Assembly: GCA_030527545.1 (NCBI GenBank)
Contig: JAUNAP010000004.1
Location: forward strand, 115,552-179,551
Source of the DNA: Actinomycetaceae bacterium
GTDB taxonomy: Bacteria > Actinomycetota > Actinomycetes > Actinomycetales > Actinomycetaceae
Length of the DNA stretch: 64,000 bases
Direction of reading: 5' to 3'
Position 1 is the stretch's first letter. Every line of letters starts with the position of its first letter. Of the stretch, positions 1 to 8,498 are shown in pieces. The translations under genes were made by a program, and so were the position numbers. Under the pieces are notes generated by a model that worked only from the letters and a program-made list of their open reading frames with translations, ran no database searches and was not told the DNA's origin.

Positions 1-994
1 CGTTCGCCACCTCTATCGCCGAGTCGAGATCGGCGACGAGGATCGCTCCCGACTGGGGGCCGCTAAGCGCTTTCCGTACGCGCTCTTCGTGACGCGTGGC
101 GCCCACCCGCCGGGCAAGATTGTCCTCTACCTCGGCGATGAGTGTCTCCGAGGTAGTGATGAGCACGGAAGCGGCTGCAGGATCGTGCTCAGCCTGCGAA
201 ATGAGGTCGGCGGCCACCCAATCGGGGTTCGCCGTCTCGTCGGCAATGATGGCGATCTCGGTCGTTCCGGCCTCGGCATCGATGCCACACGTGGCCTGGG
301 CGATACGCTTGGCGGCCGCCACGTAGATGTTGCCCGGGCCGGTAATGACATCGACGGGGGCGACCTGTTCGTCTTCTCGCGAACCGTAGGCGAGCAGGCC
401 GATACCCTGCGCCCCGCCGCACGCATAGACTTCCTTGATTCCCAGGAGGGCGCACGCCGCCGCAATCGTGGGGTGGATCGTCCCGCCAAACGCCTCCTGG
501 GGCGGGGAGACGAGCGCTATCTCCTGCACACCGGCGACCTGGGCGGCCACGGCGTTCATGACCACGCTCGAGGGGTAGACAGCTAGTCCACCGGGGACAT
601 AGAGGCCGACGCGGCGCACGGGGATCCACCGTTGGGTAATGGCCCCACCGGGGACAATCTCGGTGCGGACCTCGCGTGGAAGCTGCGCGGCGTGGCCGGC
701 TCTCGCGTGCTCAATGGCGATCTCCAGGGCCTGCCTCACCTCAGGATCGAGCGACGCCAGGGCCTCGGCCAGAAAGGACTCGGCCACGCGCAGCCTCGAC
801 GATGAGACCCCGTCGAGGCGCGCCGACCACTCGCGGCACGCTGCGGCGCCACGCGAGGCCACGTCGTCCATGATGGGGCGGACGACCTCCACGGCCGCGC
901 CGAGGTCGATGCGGGCACGCGGCATCCGCGCGGCGAGTTCCGCGCGGTCCGGGCATTCTTCCGACCAGTCGATGAGGCGCAACATGGCGCCCAT
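1..994 (-). CDS. hisD: Histidinol dehydrogenase, C-terminus cut by window edge
   Basis: This enzyme catalyses the last two steps of histidine synthesis, oxidising L-histidinol to L-histidine with two NAD. About 331 codons are visible of a family length near 430, because the 3' end runs off the left edge. Reading the minus strand gives the family core: a GGxAQGIGLLAYG stretch, a TGPGNIYVAAAKR motif, and an EAGTTEIAIIADE segment followed by SQAEHDP, where the catalytic and zinc-binding Gln, Glu and His lie. Two in-frame ATGs (994 and 985) are possible starts, and neither has a clear Shine-Dalgarno. The gene is divergent from the S4-domain gene. The rest of a his operon probably continues off the left edge, which is inference. 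Confidence 0.93.
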   Translation of the reverse strand, partial: MGAMLRLIDWSEECPDRAELAARMPRARIDLGAAVEVVRPIMDDVASRGAAACREWSARLDGVSSSRLRVAESFLAEALASLDPEVRQALEIAIEHARAGHAAQLPREVRTEIVPGGAITQRWIPVRRVGLYVPGGLAVYPSSVVMNAVAAQVAGVQEIALVSPPQEAFGGTIHPTIAAACALLGIKEVYACGGAQGIGLLAYGSREDEQVAPVDVITGPGNIYVAAAKRIAQATCGIDAEAGTTEIAIIADETANPDWVAADLISQAEHDPAAASVLITTSETLIAEVEDNLARRVGATRHEERVRKALSGPQSGAILVADLDSAIEVAN

Positions 995-1055
995 GCTAGC
1001 GATGTGTTGGTCGAGAAGTCGCTGGTGTCCGCTGTTCGGACCTAGACTGGGGTGT

Positions 1056-1316
1056 ATGCCGCATGCACAGCCAATCTACGTCCGCTGCCCGATCAAGCTC
1101 GGACAGTTTCTCAAGCTCACGGGCCTGGTCGAAGATGGGGCTGAGGCGCGCGTAGCCATCGCCTCAGGCGATGTCGACGTCAACGGAGAAGCCGAAACAA
1201 AGCGAGGCCGCCAGCTCAACCCCGGCGACGTCGTCACCGTAGACCATCCTGCTTCGCCCGCTCGTTTCGTCGTAGCTCAGACGGACTCGGGGCAGTCGGG
1301 GCACAATCCCCAGTAG
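1056..1316 (+). CDS. Small S4-domain RNA-binding protein
   Basis: An 86-residue protein that is almost entirely one S4 RNA-binding fold. Residues 14-65 carry the LGQFLKLTGLVEDGAEAR helix and the VDVNGEAETKRGRQLNPGD loop typical of stand-alone S4 proteins of the YaaA/YbcJ kind. Such proteins bind structured RNA; the target here is unknown. The ATG at 1056 is chosen because the S4 homology starts right after it. A TAGACT -10-like hexamer ends 7 nt before the ATG and no Shine-Dalgarno is seen, so the mRNA may be leaderless. The 3' end overlaps the convergent furA by 40 bp. Confidence 0.85.
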   Translation: MPHAQPIYVRCPIKLGQFLKLTGLVEDGAEARVAIASGDVDVNGEAETKRGRQLNPGDVVTVDHPASPARFVVAQTDSGQSGHNPQ

Positions 1317-1699
1317 AAGACCTCCGCGCTCGCGACGTTCCATCCCTCCTCGAGGGCGCGCGGTTCTAGACACGGCGCCTCCCCCACCGCGCACGTGACG
1401 TCGGCGACGCGCCCGCATCGGCGGCACACGACGTGATGGTGGTTATCGCCGCAATCCAGCTCGTAGCGCGCCCTGCGCCCCGCCGGCTCGACGCGACGCA
1501 AAATGCCCTTTGCTGTCAAGATATTGAGGGCATCGTAGACTGCCTGTCCGGAAATGGAGCCCAGCCTGGCGCCCACTTCAACGCGAATAGCATCGGCGTC
1601 TGGGTGATCGCGCTCGTCGATAACCTCGAGCACGCTCATGCGCGCCGCCGTCACACGAAGGCCGGCGCCGCGCAGTATCGAGGCGTAGTCAGAGCTCAC
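1277..1699 (-). CDS. furA: FurA-type Fe-dependent redox-sensing repressor
   Basis: A 140-residue Fur-family regulator with an N-terminal winged helix (residues 5-80) and a C-terminal dimerisation and metal domain. His87-89, Cys92/Cys95 (CRRC) and Cys133/Cys136 (CPDC) are present, with the CAVGEAPCL and YWGLCPDC segments characteristic of mycobacterial and streptomycete FurA, a repressor of catalase-peroxidase and of itself. No katG lies next to it here, unlike the classical furA-katG arrangement. The start is GTG at 1699. It is preceded 7 nt upstream by a CATAAT -10 box and overlapped by a 17-bp dyad that probably mediates autoregulation. The 3' end overlaps the S4 gene. Confidence 0.92.
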   Translation of the reverse strand: MSSDYASILRGAGLRVTAARMSVLEVIDERDHPDADAIRVEVGARLGSISGQAVYDALNILTAKGILRRVEPAGRRARYELDCGDNHHHVVCRRCGRVADVTCAVGEAPCLEPRALEEGWNVASAEVFYWGLCPDCPESV

Positions 1700-1719
1700 G
1701 CCCTCAATTATGCCACCTG

Positions 1720-1736
1720 ACTTGATCTATTCAAGT
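1720..1736 (-). promoter_or_regulatory. Palindromic operator and promoter of furA
   Basis: The sequence ACTTGATCTATTCAAGT has perfect 6-bp arms (ACTTGA/TCAAGT) around a 5-bp centre. On the minus strand a TTGAAT -35 lies inside this dyad. A 16-bp spacer leads to CATAAT, which ends 7 nt before the furA GTG. An AT-rich dyad covering the -35 region is what an autoregulatory Fur-family operator would look like. FurA binding is inference. Confidence 0.65.
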
Positions 1737-1744
1737 TAATGGGA

Positions 1745-4700
1745 TCATTCGGTCGTCCCCGACAGACAGCTACGACCAAGAAGCGCCTTGAGCTCGGAGT
1801 ACAGATTGCCTTCCGTGCTCACCCGCAAGTCGTCACCTAATTGGACCGTCGTCACCTTCTGTGCCCCCGTGATCGTCAACCGCACAGGAGCGTTTCCCGG
1901 ATGATTCGTCAGCACCTCACGCAATCCGTCGGCCATTGCCCGCGTGCACTTTTCGGCACGAACGTGGAGAACCAACGGAGCGTCCGTCCCCATTTGCACA
2001 TCCGGAATCGTCAGATCCTGAGCGGCGATCGACAGCTCTTCCCCGTCGTATTTCACCCGGCCCTTGACCGAAACAAGCTCGTCTTCGTTGAGGTAAGTCG
2101 AAAACGTCTCGTAGGTTTGCGGGTAGAAGACGACCTCCGCCGAACCGGTGAGATCCTCGATCGTGACGATGGCGAACATCGCTCCCGTCTTGCGCGTCGC
2201 CTTACGCTGAATGCCTGTGATGAGCCCGCATACTCGCACCGATTCTCCCTCGCGCACGCCCGCCTCACCGGCCAAGAGATCGGCAATCTCCGCATCCGAG
2301 TTGCGATCGAGAACGTATTCCAGCCCCTGCAGGGGGTGGTCGGACACATACAAGCCGAGCATCTCGCGCTCGAACGCGAGCTTCTCCGTCTTGTCCCACT
2401 CCGGCAAGTCAGCGATTTCGAAAGAGAACGCCTCCGCTGCCTCGCCCCCGAGCGTGCCGAAAAGATCGAACTGACCGGCCGCTTCGTTGCGTTTGAGACC
2501 CACGACCGAATCGACGGCCTCCTCGTGACGCGCCAGAAGTGCCCTCCGCGAGAGCCCGAGCGAGTCGAAGGCGCCCGCCTTGATGAGCGATTCGATCGTC
2601 CTCTTGTTGCAAACGGGTTGGGGAACCTTGTTGAGGAAGTCGGTGAAGGACGTGAAGCTGCCCTCCTTCTCGCGCGCCTCGATGATCCCTTCGACGACGT
2701 TGTCCCCCACGTTGCGGATAGCAGAAAGCCCGAAGCGGATATTGTCCCCGACAGGGGTGAAGTTCGCCGCCGAAGAGTTGACATCTGGCGGCAACACGTC
2801 GAGATGCATGTGACGGCACTCGCGCAAGTAGAGCGCCATTTTGTCGTAGGACGTGCGCGTCGACGTCAGCAGGGCCGCCATGTACTCGGCTGGATAGTTT
2901 GCCTTGAGATAGGCCGTCCAATACGACACGAGGCCGTAGGCCGCAGAGTGCGACTTATTGAATGCGTAGGACGAGAAGGGCACGAGGATCTCCCACAGGG
3001 TTGTGATCGCATCCTCGGGGTAGCCACGCTCGCGCATCCCCTGGGAGAAGGAAGCAAACTGCTTGTCCATCTCCTTCTTTTTCTTCTTACCCATGGCCCG
3101 CCGCAAGATGTCGGCTTCGCCGAGGGTGTAGCCGGCCACCTTCCGCGCAATAGCCATCACCTGCTCCTGATAGACGATGAGGCCATAGGTTTCGTCGAGA
3201 ATCTCGGCCAGCGGCTCCGCCAATGACGGGTGGATGGGGGTGATCTCCTGGCGGCCGTTCTTGCGCAAAGCGTAATTCGTGTGCGAATCGGCACCCATCG
3301 GCCCCGGCCGGTAAAGGGCACCCACGGCCGAAATATCGGAAAACTGGGTGGGTTTCATGAGGCGCAACAGCACGCGCATGCCGGCGCCATCGAGCTGGAA
3401 CACGCCGAGGGTGTCCCCACGCGAAAGGAGCTCGTACGTCGCTTTATCGTCGAGCGAAACCGCTTCGAGGTCGAGCGCAGGTTTGCCGTTCATGACAATG
3501 TTTTCTTGCGCATCGGAGATGACCGTGAGGTTACGCAACCCCAGGAAGTCCATCTTGAGCAGCCCGAGGTGCTCACACGTCGGATAATCGAACTGGGTGA
3601 TGATCGCGCCGTCTTTAATCCGCTTCATCATGGGGATGATCTCGGTGAGAACCTCCGAGGACATGATGACGGCGCAGGCGTGAACGCCCCACTGCCGTGT
3701 GATCCCCTCCAACCCGCGCGCGAGAGAAATCACCGGTTCGAGCTCGGACTCGTTTTCGGCGTAATACTGACGGAATTCTTCCGCTTCCCGGTAGCGTGGG
3801 TCCGCCGGATCGAACATTCCCGACACGGATATGTCCTTACCCATGATCGTCGGCGGCATCTTCTTCGTCAGCTGATCGCCAAGAGAGTAAGGCTTCGACA
3901 GGATCCTCGCCGAATCCTTAAGAGCCTGTTTCGTCTTGATCTTGCCGTAGGTGACCACCTGGGCGACACGGTCGGAGCCGTAGAGTCGCGTCACATAATC
4001 GATAACCTCGTCGCGGCGACGCTCGTCGAAGTCAACGTCAATATCGGGCATGGACACGCGTTCGGGGTTGAGGAAGCGCTCGAACATGAGGCCGTGCTCA
4101 AGCGGGTTCAACTCGGTGATACCCATGGCGTAGGCCACCATCGATCCCGCGCCCGACCCGCGCCCCGGACCGACCCTGATCCCGTGGTCCTTCGCCCAGT
4201 TGATGTAGTCGGCCACGACGAGGAAGTAACCGGGGAACTTCATCTGCATGATGATCTCGCACTCGTAGTCAACCTGCTTGCGCTCGGCGTCGGGAATGCC
4301 GCCGGGGAAACGCTTATTCATTCCCCTCTCGACCTCTTTGACGAACCACGAGTTCGCGTCTTCGCCTTCGGGCACCGGGAACTCCGGCATGAAGGAGGCG
4401 CCCTCATCGGTGGTGTAGAACTCGACCTCGCACTGCTCGGCAACACGCAGCGTGTTCTGGCAGGCCTCGGGCAGCTCGGAAAAAAGGCGATACATCTCGT
4501 CGGTCGGACGCAGATAGTAGCCGCTTCCTTCGAACTTGAACCTATCGGGATCAGACAGACGCGCTCCCGAATTGAGACACAGCAAGGCGTCTTGGACAGG
4601 CTGATCTTCCTCAGTGACGTAGTGGGAATCGTTGGTCGCCAAGAGCGGCGCCCCCAAGTGCTTGGACAGGTCGAGCAGCTCGTTGCGCACACGCCGCTCG

Positions 4701-5302
4701 ATCTCAAGCCCGTGATCCATGAGTTCGACGTAGAAATAGTCCTTACCGAAGATGTCTTGAAGCTCCTCGGCACACCGGCGCGCCTCATCGAATTGCCCCA
4801 GGCGCATGCGGGTTTGAATCTCACCCGAGGGGCACCCGGTCGTCGCGATAAGCCCGTCGCTGTAGCGTTCGATAAGCTCTCGGTCGACCCTGGGCCACTT
4901 ACCCATCTGCCCGTCGAGAGAGGCGTAGGACCCCATCCTGAAGAGGTTGTGCATGCCCTTCGTCGTGCGAGCCAGGAGCGTCATGTGCGTGTAGGCGCCT
5001 CGAGCCGACACGTCGTCGCGCCGCTGAGACTCGTCACCCCACTGCACCCTCGTCTTCGTATCGAAACGCGATGTCCCCGGCGTGACGTAAGCCTCGAGAC
5101 CGATGATCGGCTTAATGTCAGCGGCTCGGCAGGCTGCGTAGAACTCGTAGGCACCAAACAGGTACCCGTGGTCCGTGATCGCGAGGGCCTTCTGTCCCTG
5201 CCCAGCCGCCTCTGCGACGAGTTTCGAGATCACGGCCGCGCCGTCGAGCATCGAATAGTCAGTGTGGACGTGGAGGTGCACGAAGTCAGCAGGCGAGGTC
5301 AT
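1745..5302 (-). CDS. dnaE: DNA polymerase III alpha subunit
   Basis: The replicative polymerase of 1185 residues, the usual length for actinobacterial DnaE1. Residues 6-75 begin the PHP domain (HLHVHTDYSMLDGAA and ITDHGYLFGAYEF). The polymerase palm carries GPGRGSGAGSMVAYA near 379-392 and the catalytic PDIDVDFD at 419-426. The fingers and tandem HhH region and a C-terminal OB domain (VRVCGLITGIQRKATRKTG) follow. The ATG at 5302 follows a TAAGAT hexamer by 7 nt with a CGGACA -35 17 bp further up and no Shine-Dalgarno, so a leaderless transcript independent of the upstream rluD-like gene is possible. It is followed by furA on the same strand. Confidence 0.97.
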   Translation of the reverse strand: MTSPADFVHLHVHTDYSMLDGAAVISKLVAEAAGQGQKALAITDHGYLFGAYEFYAACRAADIKPIIGLEAYVTPGTSRFDTKTRVQWGDESQRRDDVSARGAYTHMTLLARTTKGMHNLFRMGSYASLDGQMGKWPRVDRELIERYSDGLIATTGCPSGEIQTRMRLGQFDEARRCAEELQDIFGKDYFYVELMDHGLEIERRVRNELLDLSKHLGAPLLATNDSHYVTEEDQPVQDALLCLNSGARLSDPDRFKFEGSGYYLRPTDEMYRLFSELPEACQNTLRVAEQCEVEFYTTDEGASFMPEFPVPEGEDANSWFVKEVERGMNKRFPGGIPDAERKQVDYECEIIMQMKFPGYFLVVADYINWAKDHGIRVGPGRGSGAGSMVAYAMGITELNPLEHGLMFERFLNPERVSMPDIDVDFDERRRDEVIDYVTRLYGSDRVAQVVTYGKIKTKQALKDSARILSKPYSLGDQLTKKMPPTIMGKDISVSGMFDPADPRYREAEEFRQYYAENESELEPVISLARGLEGITRQWGVHACAVIMSSEVLTEIIPMMKRIKDGAIITQFDYPTCEHLGLLKMDFLGLRNLTVISDAQENIVMNGKPALDLEAVSLDDKATYELLSRGDTLGVFQLDGAGMRVLLRLMKPTQFSDISAVGALYRPGPMGADSHTNYALRKNGRQEITPIHPSLAEPLAEILDETYGLIVYQEQVMAIARKVAGYTLGEADILRRAMGKKKKKEMDKQFASFSQGMRERGYPEDAITTLWEILVPFSSYAFNKSHSAAYGLVSYWTAYLKANYPAEYMAALLTSTRTSYDKMALYLRECRHMHLDVLPPDVNSSAANFTPVGDNIRFGLSAIRNVGDNVVEGIIEAREKEGSFTSFTDFLNKVPQPVCNKRTIESLIKAGAFDSLGLSRRALLARHEEAVDSVVGLKRNEAAGQFDLFGTLGGEAAEAFSFEIADLPEWDKTEKLAFEREMLGLYVSDHPLQGLEYVLDRNSDAEIADLLAGEAGVREGESVRVCGLITGIQRKATRKTGAMFAIVTIEDLTGSAEVVFYPQTYETFSTYLNEDELVSVKGRVKYDGEELSIAAQDLTIPDVQMGTDAPLVLHVRAEKCTRAMADGLREVLTNHPGNAPVRLTITGAQKVTTVQLGDDLRVSTEGNLYSELKALLGRSCLSGTTE

Positions 5303-5320
5303 GCGTTCGATCTTACGGCC

Positions 5321-6244
5321 CTAGGCCACGGTTGTCCGCAGCGCATGCAGACTCGCGAGAAGATCCTCGCCATAGGGGGCCGTCACCGACACGTCTTGCC
5401 TGGTGACGGGGTGAGAAAAACTCAGCTCGCGTGCGTGGAGCCACTGGTGCGACAGGCCCAGTCGAGTGGCCAACACGGGATCTCCCCCGTACATGGGGTC
5501 GCCAACAATCGGGTGGCGTATCGCCTGCATGTGGACGCGGATCTGATGGGTGCGCCCGGTTTCGAGCACGACGCGCAACAGAGTCGCCCCTGGCAAAACC
5601 TCGAGCGTCGAGTAGTGCGTCAACGCAGGCTTACCGCCGTAGACGACACCCATCTTGAAATCCCGCACGGGCTCGCGCCCGATCGGTGCATCGATTGTGC
5701 CAGCGGACGGATCCGGATAGCCCTGAACGAGGGCGTGATAGACCTTCTCGACCCGGCGGTAGCGGAAATCGTTTTTCAACCGCGCGTAGGCGACCTCCGT
5801 CTTTGCCACGACCATCGCACCCGTCGTCGCCGCGTCGAGACGATGAACAATGCCTGTACGTTCGGGCGGACCCGACGTCGAAACGCGATGCCCTGCCGCC
5901 AAGAGAGCGCCGATCACCGTCGGCCCCGACCAGCCGGGACCCGTGTGGGCCGCCATTCCCACCGGCTTGTTGACGACAACAATATCGTCGTCTTCGTAGA
6001 TGATGTCCAAAGGCGCCGGGGTACGGTAGTCTGTCTCCTCTTCCGGCTCCGAGATGTCGGCCTCGAGGACCTCCCCGCTACGCAGCTTCCGGGCCTTGTT
6101 GCAGCCGCCGCCATCGATGGTGACGGCACCGGCGTGACACAGTGCCCCCGCCTGGGAACGAGAGATCCCAAACAGTCTGGCCAAGGCGACATCGACCCGC
6201 TCACCGTCAAGCGAATCGGGCACGACCGCGCGCTCCCTGCTCAC
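5321..6244 (-). CDS. RluD/RluA-family 23S rRNA pseudouridine synthase
   Basis: A 307-residue pseudouridine synthase. An N-terminal S4 domain (residues 12-65, with ISRSQAGALCHAGAVTIDG) is followed by the RluA catalytic domain. The catalytic motif HRLDAATTG is at 134-142, with Asp137 as the nucleophile. GRTHQIRVHMQAIRHPIVGD appears near the C-terminus. Large-subunit rRNA is the likely substrate, as for RluD; the exact uridine cannot be told from sequence. The ATG overlaps the end of lspA by 4 bp, the common lspA-rluD pairing. Confidence 0.93.
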   Translation of the reverse strand: MSRERAVVPDSLDGERVDVALARLFGISRSQAGALCHAGAVTIDGGGCNKARKLRSGEVLEADISEPEEETDYRTPAPLDIIYEDDDIVVVNKPVGMAAHTGPGWSGPTVIGALLAAGHRVSTSGPPERTGIVHRLDAATTGAMVVAKTEVAYARLKNDFRYRRVEKVYHALVQGYPDPSAGTIDAPIGREPVRDFKMGVVYGGKPALTHYSTLEVLPGATLLRVVLETGRTHQIRVHMQAIRHPIVGDPMYGGDPVLATRLGLSHQWLHARELSFSHPVTRQDVSVTAPYGEDLLASLHALRTTVA

Positions 6245-6762
6245 CGCTCCTCCTCATCCGTACGCCCCATGGGCACGCCGCGCGCAGTCAGGATCATGAC
6301 GGCCACGACAGCTGCGACAATCGCGATGTCAGCAACGTTGCCGATGAACCAACCGTTGTAGTTGATGAAATCAACGACGTGTCCCTGTCCGAACGAAGGC
6401 GGTTGGACAAGGCGGTCGATGAGGTTGCCGGCAGCACCGCCAACGAGCAACCCCAAAGAGAGCTGCCACAAACGGTTACGCACCTGCGCCGACACGACCG
6501 CGACCCCAACGACCACGATCGTGGCGACAATCGTAAACACCCACGTCGAGGAGGAGGCGAAAGAAAAAGCGGCGCCTGGATTGTGGACGAGCTGGAGGGA
6601 GAGCACACGCCCGAGAAGCGGGTAGGGAACGTCGGGCGCCAACCATGCCAGTGCTGCCGCCTTACTCGCCTGATCGAGAGCCACCGTCGGCAGCCCCACC
6701 GCGCCGAACGTCATCGCGACACAGCGCCACTGGCCAGTCCTCACTCTCGCGCCATCCCCCAT
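6241..6762 (-). CDS. lspA: Lipoprotein signal peptidase (signal peptidase II)
   Basis: This inner-membrane aspartic protease removes signal peptides from prolipoproteins after lipid attachment. With the ATG at 6762 it is 173 residues. Four hydrophobic segments are visible. The two catalytic-site motifs are present: GGAAGNLIDRL, holding the first Asp, and VVDFINYNGWFIGNVADIAI, holding the second Asp in NVADIA. A longer reading frame could start at TTG 6816, directly after the wag31 stop. That would translate through a perfect 11-bp hairpin, so the internal ATG is preferred. It ends 4 bp inside the pseudouridine synthase gene. Confidence 0.9.
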   Translation of the reverse strand: MGDGARVRTGQWRCVAMTFGAVGLPTVALDQASKAAALAWLAPDVPYPLLGRVLSLQLVHNPGAAFSFASSSTWVFTIVATIVVVGVAVVSAQVRNRLWQLSLGLLVGGAAGNLIDRLVQPPSFGQGHVVDFINYNGWFIGNVADIAIVAAVVAVMILTARGVPMGRTDEEER

Positions 6763-6774
6763 GTCTACTACGAA

Positions 6775-6804
6775 GGCGCGCCCAGTGAAACCCCTGGGCG
6801 CGCC
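6775..6804 (-). terminator. Strong hairpin after wag31
   Basis: Arms GGCGCGCCCAG (6775-6785) and CTGGGCGCGCC (6794-6804) pair perfectly over 11 bp with an 8-nt loop. The hairpin sits between the wag31 stop (6817) and the likely lspA ATG (6762). Only a weak T tract follows on the minus strand, so it may attenuate rather than fully stop transcription into lspA. Confidence 0.6.
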
Positions 6805-6816
6805 TGTCTTTGTCAA

Positions 6817-7464
6817 CTAGCGAGTCGTACCCGAGTCGACGGTGTTGATGAGCGTTTCGAGGTGCGAGCGAATCTGTGCACGGTACTCGCGCTCGAACTG
6901 CTTGAGGTCGTCGACCTTCTGCTCAAGCTGAGTGCGCTCCGACTCGAGCTTGTCGAGGATACGGGTGCGCTCGTCGTTGGCCTCGCGCTTGATTTGCTCG
7001 CCCTGCGCACGCGCTTCGGCGACGATCCGGTTGCCCTCTTCCTCGCCGTCGCGAACGTATTCGTCGTGGACGCGCTGAGCGATCGCAAGCATCGAGGATG
7101 CCTCGTCGGGGCCGGAGCCGCTCTGGCGGCTGGGAGCCGGGCGAGTGCGGGCCTCGTCAAGCTGGCCCGCCAGCGTGTCGCGCTCGGACTCCAGATCGCC
7201 GATGCGCTCGTGCGCGGCGGCGAGCTCGGCGCGCAGCTGCTCAATTTCTTCATCGTCCGAACCGGCGTTCTCGCGCGGAGCATTCGTGTGCTCGACGACG
7301 GGGGCGGCGGCACCACCGGCACGCTCCTCGAGGGTCTGGATGGTGTAGACGACCTGGTCGAGGAACTCGTCAACCTCGTCCTGGTCGTAACCCTCCCGGA
7401 ACTTCGTGGGGGTAAACGTCTTGTAGTGGACGTCGTCAGCGCTCAGCAGCGACATGTTAGTCAT
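6817..7464 (-). CDS. wag31: Polar growth and division protein Wag31/DivIVA
   Basis: A 215-residue DivIVA-domain protein that marks curved membranes and poles and directs peripheral peptidoglycan synthesis in actinobacteria. The N-terminal membrane-binding domain (residues 1-60) has SADDVHYKTFTPTKFREGY and the DEVDEFLDQV helix. A Pro/Ser-rich linker and a long coiled coil (EARAQGEQIKREANDERTR onward to about 200) follow. The start is set at ATG 7464 because it is preceded by AGAGGAAG at a good distance and opens the domain; an ATG 78 nt upstream adds residues without homology. A TAGAAT -10-like hexamer lies at 7572-7577 in the 161-nt gap after the YggT gene. Confidence 0.93.
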   Translation of the reverse strand: MTNMSLLSADDVHYKTFTPTKFREGYDQDEVDEFLDQVVYTIQTLEERAGGAAAPVVEHTNAPRENAGSDDEEIEQLRAELAAAHERIGDLESERDTLAGQLDEARTRPAPSRQSGSGPDEASSMLAIAQRVHDEYVRDGEEEGNRIVAEARAQGEQIKREANDERTRILDKLESERTQLEQKVDDLKQFEREYRAQIRSHLETLINTVDSGTTR

Positions 7465-7625
7465 CTCAAGCTCTTCCTCTGGTCGTGCACGGAACTCCGC
7501 ACCTGTTTGGCATCCTTCCCCCACGCGCGGCGCCTCGAACATCGAGACGTCGGCGGGGTGCGACGTGTGTCATTCTACCCGATAATCACGCCCACAACAC
7601 GTACACCGTTCGTCACATCTGTCAC

Positions 7626-7958
7626 TTATGCCACGAGAAGCCGCACGAGGAGGGCATAAAGGACCCATACGAGACGACTGGCGATCATGACGGCGAAGAA
7701 CAACACCATAAAAGCAACGTCCAACGCAACCGCACCGATTCGCGCCGGCGGGATGTAGCGACGCAACACCCGCAGCGGCGGATCCGTCAACGCATAAACG
7801 ATGTTGCCTACGAACGCGACAGGACCGGGCATGCGCGCGGGCGAGACGAAGAACGTCGCCCAACTCAGGATGACCCGAATGAACAGGACAAACATGTAGA
7901 GCGACAGCAGCCACGACACGCCGCGGGCGCACCAGTACAAGATCTCGATCATCGCCAA
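7626..7958 (-). CDS. YggT-family membrane protein
   Basis: A 110-residue membrane protein with two hydrophobic hairpins: residues 8-32 (VSWLLSLYMFVLFIRVILSW) and 78-108. The central stretch ALTDPPLRVLRRYIPPARIG is the YggT family signature (DP.L...R..IPP). The family is linked to osmotic tolerance and, by constant position between sepF and wag31, to cell division in Gram-positive bacteria. The molecular role is unknown. Its ATG directly abuts the sepF stop, so the two are almost certainly co-transcribed. Confidence 0.9.
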   Translation of the reverse strand: MAMIEILYWCARGVSWLLSLYMFVLFIRVILSWATFFVSPARMPGPVAFVGNIVYALTDPPLRVLRRYIPPARIGAVALDVAFMVLFFAVMIASRLVWVLYALLVRLLVA

Positions 7959-8399
7959 CTATCCGAAGAATGACGTCGACGGCTTGTCCTCGACCTCCGT
8001 CACATTGACCGAGGCGGGCGAGAGGAGGAACACTCGAGACGTGATCCGCTCGAGACTACCTTCCAGGCCGTAGACCAGACCCGAGCAAAAGTCGATCATC
8101 TGGCGCGCAAGCGGCTCCTTCATGCGCGACAGGTCGAGGATAACCGGGGTCCCCTCGCGGAAGGTGTCGCCGATCTTCGGCGCATCCTCGTAGGACTGTG
8201 GGCGCATCGTGACAATCCGCCGTGTCTGACCCGTCGCGCTCGAGACGACCTGGGGCTTGGGGAAGGGCGTGATGTCCGACGACACGTCAAAGTCCTCGCC
8301 AACGTCGAACGCGTCAGCGGCCTCGAAGGCGCCTTCATCTTCAATCTTGGGTTCCGAAAAACCCATGTAGTTCATCGCCCGTTGAAGCGCTGAAGACAT
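7959..8399 (-). CDS. sepF: Cell division protein SepF
   Basis: A 146-residue SepF that anchors FtsZ to the membrane in actinobacteria, which lack FtsA. The N-terminal amphipathic helix (MSSALQRAMNYMGF) is the membrane anchor. It is followed by an acidic linker and the C-terminal SepF domain (RIVTMRPQSYEDAPKIGD ... LDLSRMKEPLARQMIDFCSG ... RVFLLSP). ATG 8399 is chosen over an upstream start at 8450 because AAAGGAGAGG precedes it and the anchor helix begins there. A dyad TATATCCTGATATA lies 25-38 nt upstream and may hold a promoter. Confidence 0.95.
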   Translation of the reverse strand: MSSALQRAMNYMGFSEPKIEDEGAFEAADAFDVGEDFDVSSDITPFPKPQVVSSATGQTRRIVTMRPQSYEDAPKIGDTFREGTPVILDLSRMKEPLARQMIDFCSGLVYGLEGSLERITSRVFLLSPASVNVTEVEDKPSTSFFG

Positions 8400-8423
8400 G
8401 CGGCCTCTCCTTTTCGCGAAGGT

Positions 8424-8437
8424 TATATCCTGATATA
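8424..8437 (-). promoter_or_regulatory. AT-rich dyad upstream of sepF
   Basis: The 14-bp dyad TATATC-CT-GATATA is unusually AT-rich for this genome. On the minus strand it overlaps a TATAAC -10-like hexamer. It lies in the 99-nt gap between pgeF and sepF and suggests a separate sepF promoter. No factor is identified. Confidence 0.35.
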
Positions 8438-8498
8438 CGGACTCCCCCACACTAACCCGAGGATACGCGCGGGGCGCGCTAGGACTTCGGCGTGTTGC

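Noticed and set aside
5290..5310. CGAACGCAT near the dnaE start as a LexA box
   Set aside because: Only the left half matches; the right half GTTCG is missing.
3230..6361. A 1043-residue open frame on the plus strand
   Set aside because: It lies antisense to dnaE and the pseudouridine synthase gene, is Arg/His/Val-rich without motifs, and is a by-product of high GC content.
7540..7560. TCGAACATCGAGA near wag31 as a LexA box
   Set aside because: The right half does not match GTTYG and wag31 is not an SOS gene in known systems.
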